Source: Melampsora larici-populina 98AG31 (Eukaryota; Basidiomycota; Pucciniomycetes; Pucciniales; Melampsoraceae). Taken from it: a stretch of 64,000 bases of DNA. This document shows positions 24,350-35,463 of this stretch, one piece after another. The translations under genes and the position numbers were made by a program. Below the pieces are notes generated by a model that was not told the origin of the DNA, did not search any database, and worked only from the letters and a program-made list of their open reading frames with translations. How positions within the stretch are numbered: position 1 is the first letter of the stretch; each line of letters begins with the position of its first letter. Where the stretch lies: positions 83,528 through 147,527 of the forward strand of contig NW_006768821.1 of assembly GCF_000204055.1 (NCBI RefSeq), read 5' to 3'.

Positions 24350-24554
24350 TAGTACCAAAATATGTAGAACTCTTTGAAGAACAACATACGAGGTATCTGG
24401 GACTTTTTGTGGAGAGGTGTTGAGGGCAAGTTGAAGAAAGTACTTAACAGTACTTAATTCTTGGAAGTCCTCCGCCGAAAATCGCGTCTCTGCGATAAGC
24501 CCCTCTCCGAGGTCGCGGACGCAGCCGCGGGAGAGGGGCTTAGTTAAGCTTAGC
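24350..24554 (-). repeat. right terminal inverted repeat (205 bp)
   Basis: Reverse complement of the left end with few differences. The clearest is ATCGCAGAGACGCGATTTTC in place of ACCGCAGACTCGGGTTTTTT just inside the hairpin. Confidence 0.92.
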
Positions 24555-24778
24555 AGAAGGCCCAGTTGGATGTCAGATGAGATGGCGCAGCCGAACGGAC
24601 CCCAAGTCTCTCAAAAACCTAGATCAATATTCCAAGCTCTTTCCTATGGCAAGGGGGCATAGAAGGATAAAAAAAGTGCAAAATTTACAAGACTTTTTAC
24701 ACCTGATAGACTATCCCATGAGCTGGGAGGCAAACTCACATGAAGAATCAAAAATTGTTCATTCTGTTTGGATTAGAC

Positions 24779-27187
24779 TCATTTGTTTAACCATAGCAAG
24801 CTCTCTGCTCTGGGGTCAGGTAGATCACCAAATGTGATGACTGGATGAGTGCAGGTTGCAAGTTCAAGCTCTTTGGCCCACATAGTGACATTTTCTGCTG
24901 GTTTGTTGACTTCCCCCCATCCCCAAATTGGTCCAGTGTCCTGAAGCACCAATTCATGTCATGTTTATCAATATATATTTGATAGGGAAGCAGAGTTATG
25001 AATGAATTCAAGACTATTGGAGAACTCACTATGATCATTTTGAGTAAAGTCAGAAATGGTTCAAGTTCAAAAACCAAAACACATTCATCTATCTGTGCTA
25101 TGTTATCAACAAATATATTTGATTGAAGCACATGATCAACACTCAGATATATCTTTTGCCTAAACTTTATGTCCTGGTCCAATTTTTTCAAGAGAATCTC
25201 TGTTGCGCCTTCAGAATATTTGACCATATGATGTATGACTTGAAGGGCCAACAAGTATACCTTGGGAATTTCATTATGTTCAACATGGGTATTCAGAATA
25301 TTTTCCACTTGAGAAAGTAAGTTGTTCACCAAGCTTGGTTGGAACTTGGAAACATTTAGTGGAGCTTTCACAAAGGCCTTTGAGAGTGATTTTGTTGCAG
25401 TGAATTGAGACATCTTTCTTGATAATAATAACCTATGGGCACCGGAAAAATAGGTTGGACCTAAATTTAGGTGTCAGCTGATTAAAGATCTTTTCAAGTG
25501 TAATTCAGATGGAATACTTTCACTCACGTTTACGAAATGGAGCATACTGGTATTCAAAAAAGTTATGGAATCCCTCTGCCAACCCTGGGTACATTTCTAA
25601 CCAAACTGGTGCTAGTCTTTGTAGAATGCCGGGGTTTTGGTCAATCCCTTGGGTAACCAAGTTCTTCAAGGATGGATGAATGAGAGATACAATAACTGTC
25701 AGCTTGTACATGTCACTCTGTGTGCTGGCTGAAAAGGTGTCCCTCCCTTGGCATGTCAAAAAATCTTGAAATAATTTTTCTCGAAGTGGTTTGGAAATAT
25801 CAATTAACTCATTATAATTTATACCCTTTGAAATTATCCCTGGGTTCCCAAGAATTGATCTGATATCAATCTTCATAAACGGAAGATGAAGATCTCTGTA
25901 GAGATTAAAATCATTCTGAATCCATTCCAAAAGTGTGTTGCTACGTCGTGCATCTCTATTCTGCCAATGGTTCATGAGATAGATAAAGATTGCCTTAGCA
26001 TATGTTCCTTCCCAGCTACGAATTTCTAGCTTCTTGAAATGATTCGCAAAGCCACGGATCATGGACTTGATTATTGTTTCTTCTTCAGGAATGTTGACAT
26101 CTAGTAAATGATCGGCCACAAACTCATCAATGCCATCCTCTTTTGCTGGAAAGTATCTTGCCCTGATTTCATCATGTGATTTGAACAATTGGGCTCTGGA
26201 AAAACATTCTTCCAAACCTGATAGAATGATGTAAGTGTCAGAACTTGAGCAATTATCTGAAACTTATCTTTCCAAAGCAGGAGAGGGCATCATAACATAC
26301 CTTGGTTGGTCATGTGATGCTGGGAATTCATCAAAAGTGCACTGAATCTCTGTGTTAGTGGTTCCTCAAATTCTGGTTTCATGAAAGACATATCATGTCA
26401 CTAATCAGCGCTGTGGAACAGATTTACCACATGGACAAAGATATCACAAACCGATAGCTGCTTGGATCTCCAAGTAGACATGGTGCTTCCAAAGCGAATT
26501 CTTTAGTCTTTGGACCATTTCTGTTGGTACCGAAGGTAAATGTTTGACCAGCGCGGCAACAATTCCTAAAGTCCAGGCTCTTTCACATTCTCCCAAGCCA
26601 TCTTTATGCAAAGCAGTGTGTGCATTTATGAAGCACTCCAGTGTCAGTAATTCATTCTGGTATATCCACCACTCCCAAACCTGAGAAGTTGCACCTAGTT
26701 TCTCAATCAATATTTGAATATTACTGGCTAAACTCATGATGTTGTGATCGAGATCAATCGTTGCCGCGATTTTTTTGGCTGACTGAAAGAAGAACGAATA
26801 AGGCACAACATCCTGTGCAGGGGCATATGTGGGAAGATCAGTACTGATATGTGCTTCTTTGTTTCCAAAGTTGAGGTCTTGACTTTCTTCGGTCGGTTCA
26901 GTCTTTATCTTTTTTGCTGGATTATCCGAATCGTCTTCTCCATGATGAGCTCTAGAGTAAGTACCTGTTTCTTCTGAAGGTCGTATACCGATTTTGTTCT
27001 TCACATCAGCAATTTCTTCGGGGGCGGTGAACGTGAACCTATCCACCATGATAACGTCAGGTCCAACATTGGCAGCCGATGAAGTAGCTTTACCGGGCAG
27101 GTTTTTGAGCAGAGGAACCGTGCCCTGTGCTGACAGCCGTTCACAGAAGAGCGATGCAAGCCAAATCAAGTGTGTGAGTGATTTCAT
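24779..27187 (-). CDS. large secreted protein of a rust-type paralogous family, 696 aa (copy 1)
   Basis: Five exons, complement(24779-24940, 25030-25460, 25528-26217, 26301-26372, 26452-27187), giving 697 codons with stop. The start MKSLTHLIWLASLFCERLSA is a signal peptide with cleavage expected near residue 20-21. A low-complexity acidic region follows, with a basic AKKIKTEP patch (residues 91-98), then a long mainly helical region rich in aromatic residues (for example YSFFFQSAKKI, WEGTYAKAIFIYLMNHW). No known domain recognised. Copy 2 (31504-33899) has the same exon plan; exons 2, 3 and 4 have identical lengths (72, 690, 431). Secretion plus lineage-restricted duplication makes an effector role possible, unproven. 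The basic patch could be a host nuclear signal or simply charged linker. Confidence 0.85.
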
Positions 27188-28426
27188 TTCGTCTGTTCTT
27201 CGAGGCCAAGTTTTGATTTTTTTATCTGGGTACTCGGGCTGCAGAGTTTGTATATGGCTTCGACTGATATCGTGAATGTGACAACGTTTCACTGCGATGC
27301 TCACGTCGCAGCGCATGCTGGGACGCGCATTCTGGCCACCATTGACTTAAGGTGATTTCTGCTTACATTTCTTGAGCTCAATCTTGACTTGATCAGTCCC
27401 TGCGCCCCCCTGGCCGATGAAGCAGGTCGAGGAAGTTCCTTCATAGTGTTCAGGAGAAATCACTGGAGCAGCCGTGAAGCTTTTCAAGGGTCGAAAGGAG
27501 AAGAACAAGGAGAGGCAATTTTGTGCAAGTCCGATCATGTGTCCATTCCAAAAACCAAATTGTAGCCCGCCATTAAGTAGCACAAAGTGCACCACTGTCG
27601 TTGTTCGATCTTCCATCACTGCAATCCGACGCAACGCACTGAAGCAGACAATTTCGACGCAGCACATACAGGCTGCGCTGTTTTGTGCTGAGGCCGGCCA
27701 TCGAGAAGCTTCATCGAAGACTTGAAGAATTTATAGATCTTTCGATCGGAAAATGTCATCCGTGTTTGGTCAGCACCAGTGACTATCAGCGGTCGGACAC
27801 ACCAAATGTAAAATCATGATGTAATGGCCGCGTGAAGTTCGGTATACCAGGCTTGGAAGAGGGCCAGCGTAGACGGCCTTGCCGAACAATCAATCTCCAC
27901 GTGATCCCATCTGACCCTGTCTTTTACTCTCCATCACTCGAGGAATAGTATAAATAAGCTACGGAATCGTGTATATAAATATCATCTTTCCCTCATAACT
28001 TGCGTTCAGGACATCGCGCTAGGCGGGAATGAAGTATCCGAGTTCTTCCTTTGCGAAACTGGAGTCAAACGAGTCTCCTCATCGATACTGCTTGATGTGG
28101 GGAATAAAATTGTGCGTGTCTCGCCTGTTGTTTTATTCCTGCTCACGCTACTCTCGCCTTGATTCGGATGTAGCGAGCTGCGACACACAATCTGTTTTTG
28201 AGACCTTGTTCCAGTCTGCCAGAAGAGTCATATTGGTACTGAGTGTCACATAGATTACAGGTCAAGGTATTTGAAATTTGGTGCATATATAGTCAGTGAA
28301 AGGTCAGTCAACAAAATAATTTTGCCATTCTTGATTTGCTTTGAAAGGTTTTCCGCAATTGCCTTCATCTTCCTTCTCTTTGGAATTCTTCATCTTACAT
28401 ACATACTCGTTCAACATCCCTTCGTC
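27188..28426. other. shared upstream region of copy 1 and the VIT gene
   Basis: Divergent intergenic space with no gene supported. Short stretches around 27740-27830 (ATCTTTCGATCGG..ATGTCATCCGTGTTTGG) resemble 34225-34320 and 34430-34500 upstream of copy 2, consistent with block duplication. Confidence 0.55.
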
Positions 28427-29854
28427 ATGTCAAAGGCGCCATTATCGAACAGTCGCTCATGTGACTTGAGCTCCCAAGCAAACTCTAGCACGCAAGCCAC
28501 AGCACCACCACTCTCTATGCCTATCAAACGAAAACCATCATCTAATCGAGTCAATCCAGATGATCCTCAGCCTCCATCCGTATGGGCATATACTAACGAG
28601 GAATCGAACCAGAATGATGAGCGACCCTCCTCCGCACTCTCTGTTACCCCTACATTGGACAAATGTGACAAACATAAAAGACCACAAGCAATCTGTTGTC
28701 GAGATCTCAAGGGTGATGACGATCGTCATCTTATCGATCCTGATATCGTTCGTGATATGTAAGACTACCCGTGCTTGTCATTTTAGCAATACAATTTCAT
28801 TTCTTGACCAATACCTTCGTCTCGCTACAGCATCATCGGTCTTAGTGATGGCCTTACTGTGCCGTTTGGATTGACCGCTGGATTGTCATCTCTCGGATCG
28901 TCTCGTTTGGTCGTAGTAGGAGGTATTGCCGAGGTGTGTATCAAAATGCTATCCTCCGTGTAACACCTGATTTACTCATTCATCTTGGGCATCTCCTACA
29001 GCTCATCTCAGGTGCAATTTCGATGGGAGTAGGTGGATACCTTGCGAGCGAGGCAGAACGTGACCATTTTCGTTATCTTCAACGCACTACCCGTGAACGA
29101 GTGGCACGATCTTGCTCTGGTGAAATGGAACGAGAAGTACACGAAGTGTTAGGACCTATTGGATTAGATGAATCTATTTCTCGAACTGTGACTGGTGCAC
29201 TTTTAAGAGTTGAAGCTGAGATGAATGAAGTTAATGAACCTATCCAATCGGAAAGTTGGCTTCGTCAATTGATGAAGATTGTGGCTCGTAAACCTAAGAG
29301 TAACGCTTCGAGTGAACCAGGTCCTAGTCAACTAAGATGGGCTAACGATGTAGGAGTGACAGCCTTTTTGCTTAAATTTGGGGAAGGATTGGAAGAAGTA
29401 CCAGAGAGTCGATTGTACATCTCTGCACTTACTATTGGAACTGCGTATTTCATTGGTGGCCTTGTACCTATGGTAAGCTTTGATTGCTTTTCTCAATGAG
29501 TATGATCTGTCTGATTGTAGTCTTTTTGTCATCTTTTTCAACAGGCACCATACTTCTTCATTGATTCTGCACAGATTGCACTTTACTGGAGTATTGGAAT
29601 CATGTTTATCACCTTACTGATATTTGGTATCTTTAAGGTCAGTAACGTCGTTGACTTCCTTGGCTGTTGCCACCGCTTTATCACCTAATGGGAGTATTAA
29701 TTGTTTTCATCTTGATTGGTATGATCAGGCATATTTTACTGGTGCGAAGATTGGTTTCTTTGGATACTTGAAAGCTAGTTCAGCTACAATTGTAGTAGGA
29801 GGATCAGCTGCAGCAGCCAGTTGGTTAATTGTTAAAGCTTTAGAGAAGCCATAG
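28427..29854 (+). CDS. VIT/CCC1-family vacuolar iron/manganese transporter, 374 aa
   Basis: Five exons: 28427-28758, 28831-28933, 29002-29472, 29545-29637, 29729-29854. The N-terminal ~105 residues are Ser/Pro-rich and presumably cytosolic. The VIT fold begins at DIIIGLSDGLTVPFGLTAGL, the family's first helix. It continues LISGAISMGVGGYLASEAER (second helix and start of the metal-binding loop) and a Glu-rich cytosolic segment (EMEREVHEVLGPIGLDESI). The C-terminal helices include GTAYFIGGLVPM and GGSAAAASWLIVKAL. The family moves Fe2+/Mn2+ from cytosol into the vacuole in exchange for protons. All expected parts are present. It lies between two secreted-protein paralogs, and a fragment of a second copy persists at 34842-34940. 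Confidence 0.93.
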
Positions 29855-31503
29855 TAAAAATGTTCCATACTGAGGAGTGTGACAATGAAGTCCGGCCCGA
29901 TGTAGCTCTTTTTTGATCCTTACTTTTTCTTATAGCTGTAACTCTCCTTATGGTTTTGCTTGGATCTGTGACTTATCGACTATCTATTGTATTACAATCT
30001 TCTTTTACTTTTTATATCTAATGCTACCTGATTTCTGTTTTGGTTGTTCTTGCATGTTTCTTTCTCCGTCCTCCGCAGTTATACCTTTTTTGCTGATTTT
30101 CTGATATCTGACTATTGAACTTCCTGAGGCCTGATCTGTTCAACTGATGCAAAAACACGCAAAAATGTTGTTGATTGTTCTTGCACTTTAGAGTCAATAT
30201 TGGTCAAATATGTTGAGATTATCATAAGGTGATATGGAGACTGCTATCTAGTCTTGAAGAATAAAATTGCAGATGAAATCCATTGCAGTCATGACCATCA
30301 GGCATGTACAATCTCTGTCGAAATTGTGGATGGATTGTATCACTACTTGTGTAAAATCAATGACATACCTCACCCTTGTGAGACCTCACAATTGAGAGAC
30401 TGTTTGATCAACTGAAATCAGGCAATATTTGAATTCACAAAAAAGTCACTCACTACTTATCAAACCCGTTGAGCCAAAAACTACTGATGTGTTTCTGCAC
30501 TGTAAAGCCTATTGCTATCTTTGCCTTGAGCTCGTGGCTGAATATAAAGTTTTTATTGGAATCCAAACCTCAATGAGAATCAATCAGCCTCATGAGCGCT
30601 TTTATTCCAAGACCCTGGAAGACCAAGGTCTGTCGCTGTTGGGAAATAAAGTTAGTTGTATAAGCTTCCATGACAGCCATTACATGTTTTACAGTACAAT
30701 AATGGTAACTAAAAGTCTTCTCAAGGCCCATAGTGAATATTCCAAGTATAAACCTACTTCAAGGGGCAGGGTCTGGATCAAGAAGGCTGAGAGAATGGTT
30801 TGTTACAAGAACTCTATCCAGGAAATATTGAAGTGTGATATATATTTAGCAAGTACCCTGGAATTGCTGCCTCAAATAAGGACATATTCTTCCAAAATAT
30901 GGATTACCCTATGATCATCTGGAGGTGCTAGCATAAGGGGCATAATTGGTAACACATTGTGACCTGGGCCTAGAACATATTACCCAAACAAATCAAAGTG
31001 AGGAACACAAGTGAGAAACTGAGTGACACAAGAAAACAACCAAGGAAGAGGGTAGATGATGGTGACAATGCCTCTTTTCTTTCTCATTACACAGTCTGTG
31101 TGTGACTGTAATACCAATAGAGACAAATAAAGTAATAAAATCCAAGCCTTGGACACTTCAAGACATATTAATTTAAAAAGTGAAATGCATTCAAAAACTT
31201 TCTAATCAAAGTAAGTTCTTAAATTGATTGATAATGAGATACATGTTTTTTTTGAATTTCTCTGGCCAATGATTCTGAAGAGAGACAGAGAACCCCAACA
31301 CAAAAACAAAAACAAAAACATAGCAAAAATAGTGACTGATATGTGTAGAGTGGTCATTCCACAAAAGATATCTTTTCCAGCTCCTTATCTGCATACTGAG
31401 AGAGTACTAGCCAATCTGACTGCTCTGTATTAATGCTTCTCAACACTTCACCAATTCCCTCATCTCAATACACAGCATGTACCAACATCAGTTTTTGGTT
31501 TCC
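29855..31503. other. intergenic; one unrecognised open frame
   Basis: A 161-codon plus-strand frame at 30429-30914 has no recognised family and no splice partners, so I do not call it a gene. A CAAAAACAAAAACAAAAAC microrepeat lies near 31300. Confidence 0.4.
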
Positions 31504-33899
31504 CTAAGGTTTCACTTGCTCTTGTATCCATTGCAAGCTCTCTACTTTGGGGTCAGGCATATCACCAAGTGTGACCACTGAAGTCACAAGTTCAGGCTTT
31601 TTGGCCCACAAAGAGATGAAGTCCTTGGGGTTTTTTAATTCCCCAAGAGCCCAAATTGATTGAGGAGCCTGAAATCACAGTTTCATGTAAGAGGCTCATC
31701 AGTATTCATTGGATACAGAGATGGACATGTAAGTGAAATCAAAACTTGGGGACAACTCACTATCATTGTATTAAGTGATGTCAAAAAAGGATCAAGCTCA
31801 GAGATCAGAACATATTCATTCACTGGTGGAAATCTTTTGATAAACCTTGTTGACTCAAACACATGTCCTATACTGTGATATATCTGTCCCCTAAATCTGA
31901 TATCCTTATTCAATCTCTCCAAAACAATATCTGTTGCATCTTCAAAAAATTTAATCATATGCTGTACAACTTGAAGTGCCATCAGGTTTATGTATAGACG
32001 GTCAAAGTGATCCATAGGAGAATGCAGCACATTTTCCACTTGACAAAGTAATTTGCTTACCAAGCTTGGATCAAGCTTGGAGCCATTTAGTGGAATTAGC
32101 TGAAGAAACTTTCCTAGTGATTTAGTTTTGGAGTATCTAGACATTTTTTCTAATAGCAATTGCCTATGGGCACTGGCAAGATATTGTGGCCCTAATAGAT
32201 AGGTATTAGTTGATCAAAGTCCTTTTCAAGCATGGTTCAGTGGTTTCAGTTTGACTCACTTTTTTGAAATGTAATATAGTGGTAGTCAAAAAGGTGATAG
32301 GATTTCACTGACAAGTCTGGATACATTTTCAACCAAACTGGTGCTAGTCTTTGGATAATACTGGGGTTTTGGTCAATTGCTTGGGTAACTAATTCTTTTA
32401 AGGATGGATGAATAAGAGATGCAATAACTGTCAATTTGTACATGTCACCCTGAGTGCTATCTGAGAATTCTTCTTTTCCTCTGGAGCTCAAGAATGTCTT
32501 GAATATTGGTGCTCTAAATGGTTTAGAAGTATCAATCAATTCATCATATGTTATACCCCTTGAGAGAATTTCTGGGTTACTGAGAATTGCTTTGACATCA
32601 GCCTTGAAATAAGGCAGATGAAGATCTCTGTAGAGATCAAAATCTGCTTCAATCCATTCCATAAGTCTGCTGAGACAGCTTGCATCTGTATCCTGCCAAT
32701 GATTCATGAGATAAATGAATATTGCCTTGGCATATGTTCCTTCCCAGCTGGGGATTTCAATATTCCTGAAATAACTGGCAAACTTATGGATCATGTACTT
32801 GATGCTCATGTCTTCTTGAGGAATTTTAACATTCAGTAGATAGCCAGAGACAAAGTTATCAATTCCATCCCATTTATCTGGGAAGTGTCTTGCCCTAATT
32901 TCATCATGTGATCTAAACAGTCTGGCTCTTGAAAAACATTCTTCTAAAGCTGATGAAATGGTACAGGTATCAGAGTTTCAATAATTTGCAACTGATTGCT
33001 CAGAACGCTGTGGAAGATTACATACCTTTGTTGGTGGGGTGACGCTGGGAAGTCATCAAAAGCGACTTGAATCTCTCTGTCAGTGAGACCTCAAATTCTG
33101 GTTTCAGAAAAGCCGTATCAACGCATCAATCAGACCATGCACCAAGTTTATGACAGAAGTGTAGGTATGTCATACTAAGGGCGGCTTGTATCTCCAAATA
33201 GACATGATACTTCCAAGTGACCTCCTTCAGTCTTTGAACAATGTCCGTTGTTATTGGACGTAGATATTTGACTAGCGCGGCAACAATACCTAAAGCCCAG
33301 GTTCTTTCACATTCACTCAAGGTACCTTTATGCAACGCAGTATGCGCGGTCATAAACCACTTTACTACCAGTCGCTGATCTTTGTGAATCCACAAATCCC
33401 AAGGCTGGGACTTTGATATCAATCTTCGAATACCACCAGCTAGCTTGATGATATGTGGGTCAAATCGAGGAGTTGCAAAGAGTTTCTTTGCTGATTGAAA
33501 GAAGAATGAATACAGCACAGCCTGTAGTGAAGGTACAGATATGGGAGCACCAGTACTGATACCTGCTTCCCGGCTTCTGGATGCTGGGTCTTGACTTGCT
33601 TCGTTTGCTTCGATCTTTATTCTTTTTGTTGGAATATGTAAAGTGTCTTCTCTATCTCGAACTCTGGAGTTTATGTGCGCTTCCTCTGAAGGAAGGAACC
33701 CCATTTTATTCATAGCAATAGGAATATCTCTGGAGGCGGTGGAAGTGAACCTATCGAACCCAATAGCTTCTGGCTCCATCTTGGCAGCAGATGAACTAGC
33801 TTCACTGGGTAGTTTGCTGTGCAGAGGAAACTTTACCTGTCCAGATATTCGTTCACAGAAGAGAGATGCCATTAAGATCAAGCGTAGAAATGACTTCAT
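31504..33899 (-). CDS. large secreted protein, paralog of 24779-27187, 693 aa (copy 2)
   Basis: Five exons, complement(31504-31668, 31761-32191, 32260-32949, 33026-33097, 33176-33899). The signal peptide MKSFLRLILMASLFCERISG matches copy 1 closely. The basic TKRIKIE patch (residues 91-97) sits at the same place as in copy 1, and long shared blocks follow (YSFFFQSAKK, WEGTYAKAIFIYLMNHW, RLAPVWL.MYP). Splice phases are the same as in copy 1. Identity looks moderate in exon 1 and high in exons 3-4, so the mature N-terminal region may evolve faster. No known domain. Frame and splice sites are intact, so both copies are probably expressed. Confidence 0.85.
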
Positions 33900-34841
33900 C
33901 TTGCCTATTATTCGAAGTGAGTTTTTGACGAGTTGATAGTTGGGCGCTCGGGCTGGATGGCAACAGAGCTTTATATGTTACTGGCTCTGCAACACGGAAA
34001 ATGTGTACACTGTGAACGTGTCTCAATGTATGATTTCTGACAGCGGTGGACATCGGCACTTAGCGCTACGCTTCTTAGAGCGTGTTTGGGCCACTGCGCA
34101 CCGCTGGGTGTTTTCAGGTTTTCCAAAGCAGTCAAACAAAAGTCTTTCTCACTCTACGCTGTTCTATATACTATAGTCACGCCGGTTAATGATATCAAAG
34201 CGTGCTCGAGATCGTCAAAGCACCGGTGGTCTGAGGTCAAAAGTTCAATCTTTTGATCGGGCTATGTCATACATGTTTGGGATTGGCCACCAGACAGTCC
34301 GAATGTAAAAATGTGGTGTATCTTTACAAAAAAATACTACCACTCCAGTGCGTAGAGCTCTGCTGTCTTAGTTAGCCATCAGCTTCGGATCCTGATGGCA
34401 GGAGGCAAAAATCTCAGTTTTGTGATTGGGTAATGTCACATATATTTAGGATCAGCGTTTGGACACTTCAAATCCAAAATCGTGAGATCATGATGTGATG
34501 CTAATTCAAATCAAATCACATCTTTTCCCAAGCCATTCCCGCCAGAGGATACTTGTAAGTTGAATTTTGTGGTAGTGTGCAGATTATATACCAGCTTGTG
34601 GACTACAGCGTGTGCGGCCTCATTCTCATTCTCAACCTGACCCAACTTAATGCTGCTCTTTACTCTTCAGCGCATGATGAAAGTTCACCAAGCTTTGAGA
34701 TTGGACAAAAATGATCCTGCTCCGAGTTGCAAAAGCGGCATTGCGTTGGGCGCGAGAGCAATTAAAGAAGTTCATTCACTGAGATAGTCCACAATCTACA
34801 ATTGTAGTGACATGAACTGATAAAGAAGGATTGAATGGGAT
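33900..34841. other. upstream region of copy 2
   Basis: No gene supported. Contains segments resembling the 27.3-28.0 kb intergenic region (see the duplicated block finding). Confidence 0.45.
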
Positions 34842-34940
34842 TATACCAGAGAGTCTATTATACATCTTTGCACTTCTTCTTGGAACTGCATGTTTCATTG
34901 GTGGACTTGTGCCTATGGTGCGCTTTGAAAGTTTTCTTGT
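34842..34940 (+). pseudogene. fragment of a second VIT/CCC1 gene
   Basis: ACCAGAGAGTCTATTATACA to GTGCCTATGGTGCGCTTTG closely follows VIT gene bases ~29399-29480: the end of exon 3 plus its donor site, with GTAAGC changed to GTGCGC. Encoded remnant: PESLLYIFALLLGTACFIGG. The rest of the gene is missing. Confidence 0.82.
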
Positions 34941-35463
34941 CTTATGGTTGTTGTTTTATAATATTTTCTTATATGTACACATAGACACAGTTATATTTTA
35001 GGTTTTTCAACTTGAACCCCCTGATAAGATCAGACCTATATGAAGGAAAATCCAGTTATTTGATTTCAGTGTAAAAAATTGAAGATACATACATGAACTT
35101 AGGCCGCGTTCACTTAAGCGAATTATTGCGAAAATTCACATTCTTGAATGTCAAGAATTCGCATTCTGTGAAATGCGTTTGATATGTTAATTACAAGCAT
35201 TCTGTAATGTGCAGAATGCTTGTAAAATGTGACTCGTGAGTCAATTTCACAGAATTCACTTTTATCGAATTTTTCTTTTCATAAATCACATTTCGACTTT
35301 TTCGTAAACCTTTCTTGAAATCTACAAGTCCCCTTCCACCGTACGGAACCTCTACAAATCCATCATTCACCATCTTCATCAAAACCCATCACCGTTCTCA
35401 CTTCAAAACCATCGTCTTCCTTCGTATTCCTTCATCTTCTGTCGACTCCACTCTCAATACATC

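Larger units (their letters stand above)
18049..24554. mobile_element. 6.5-kb TIR transposon with DUF6589 and RecQ helicase genes
   Basis: The element starts GCTAAGCTTAACTAAGCCCC and ends with the reverse complement. The inverted repeats run ~204 bases (18049-18252, 24350-24554) with only a few mismatches. The five bases AGAAG occur in direct orientation immediately outside both ends (18044-18048, 24555-24559); the repeat reads as seven bases, CAGAAGG, if the terminal GC is counted as flank. Each TIR holds a hairpin (AAGCCCCTCTCC paired with GGAGAGGGGCTT, 18062-18106 on the left). The two genes are convergent, each starting near a TIR, so both may be driven by almost identical TIR-borne promoters. 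Intact frames and near-identical TIRs suggest recent activity. Confidence 0.86.
17952..24602. mobile_element. short palindromic MITE split by the DUF6589/RecQ element
   Basis: GGGTCCGTTCGGCTGC at 17952-17967 is mirrored by GCAGCCGAACGGACCC at 24587-24602. A three-base direct repeat CAA flanks both (17949-17951, 24603-24605). The inner arms also pair: ACTGGGC before 18044 and GCCCAGT after 24559. Without the inserted element the remainder is ~140 bases, a foldback whose loop is AGAAG. I infer a MITE that was the landing site of the large element. Confidence 0.68.

Noticed and set aside
30429..30914. 161-codon plus-strand frame
   Set aside because: Open but unrecognised, and no promoter or neighbour support; length alone is not enough in AT-rich DNA.
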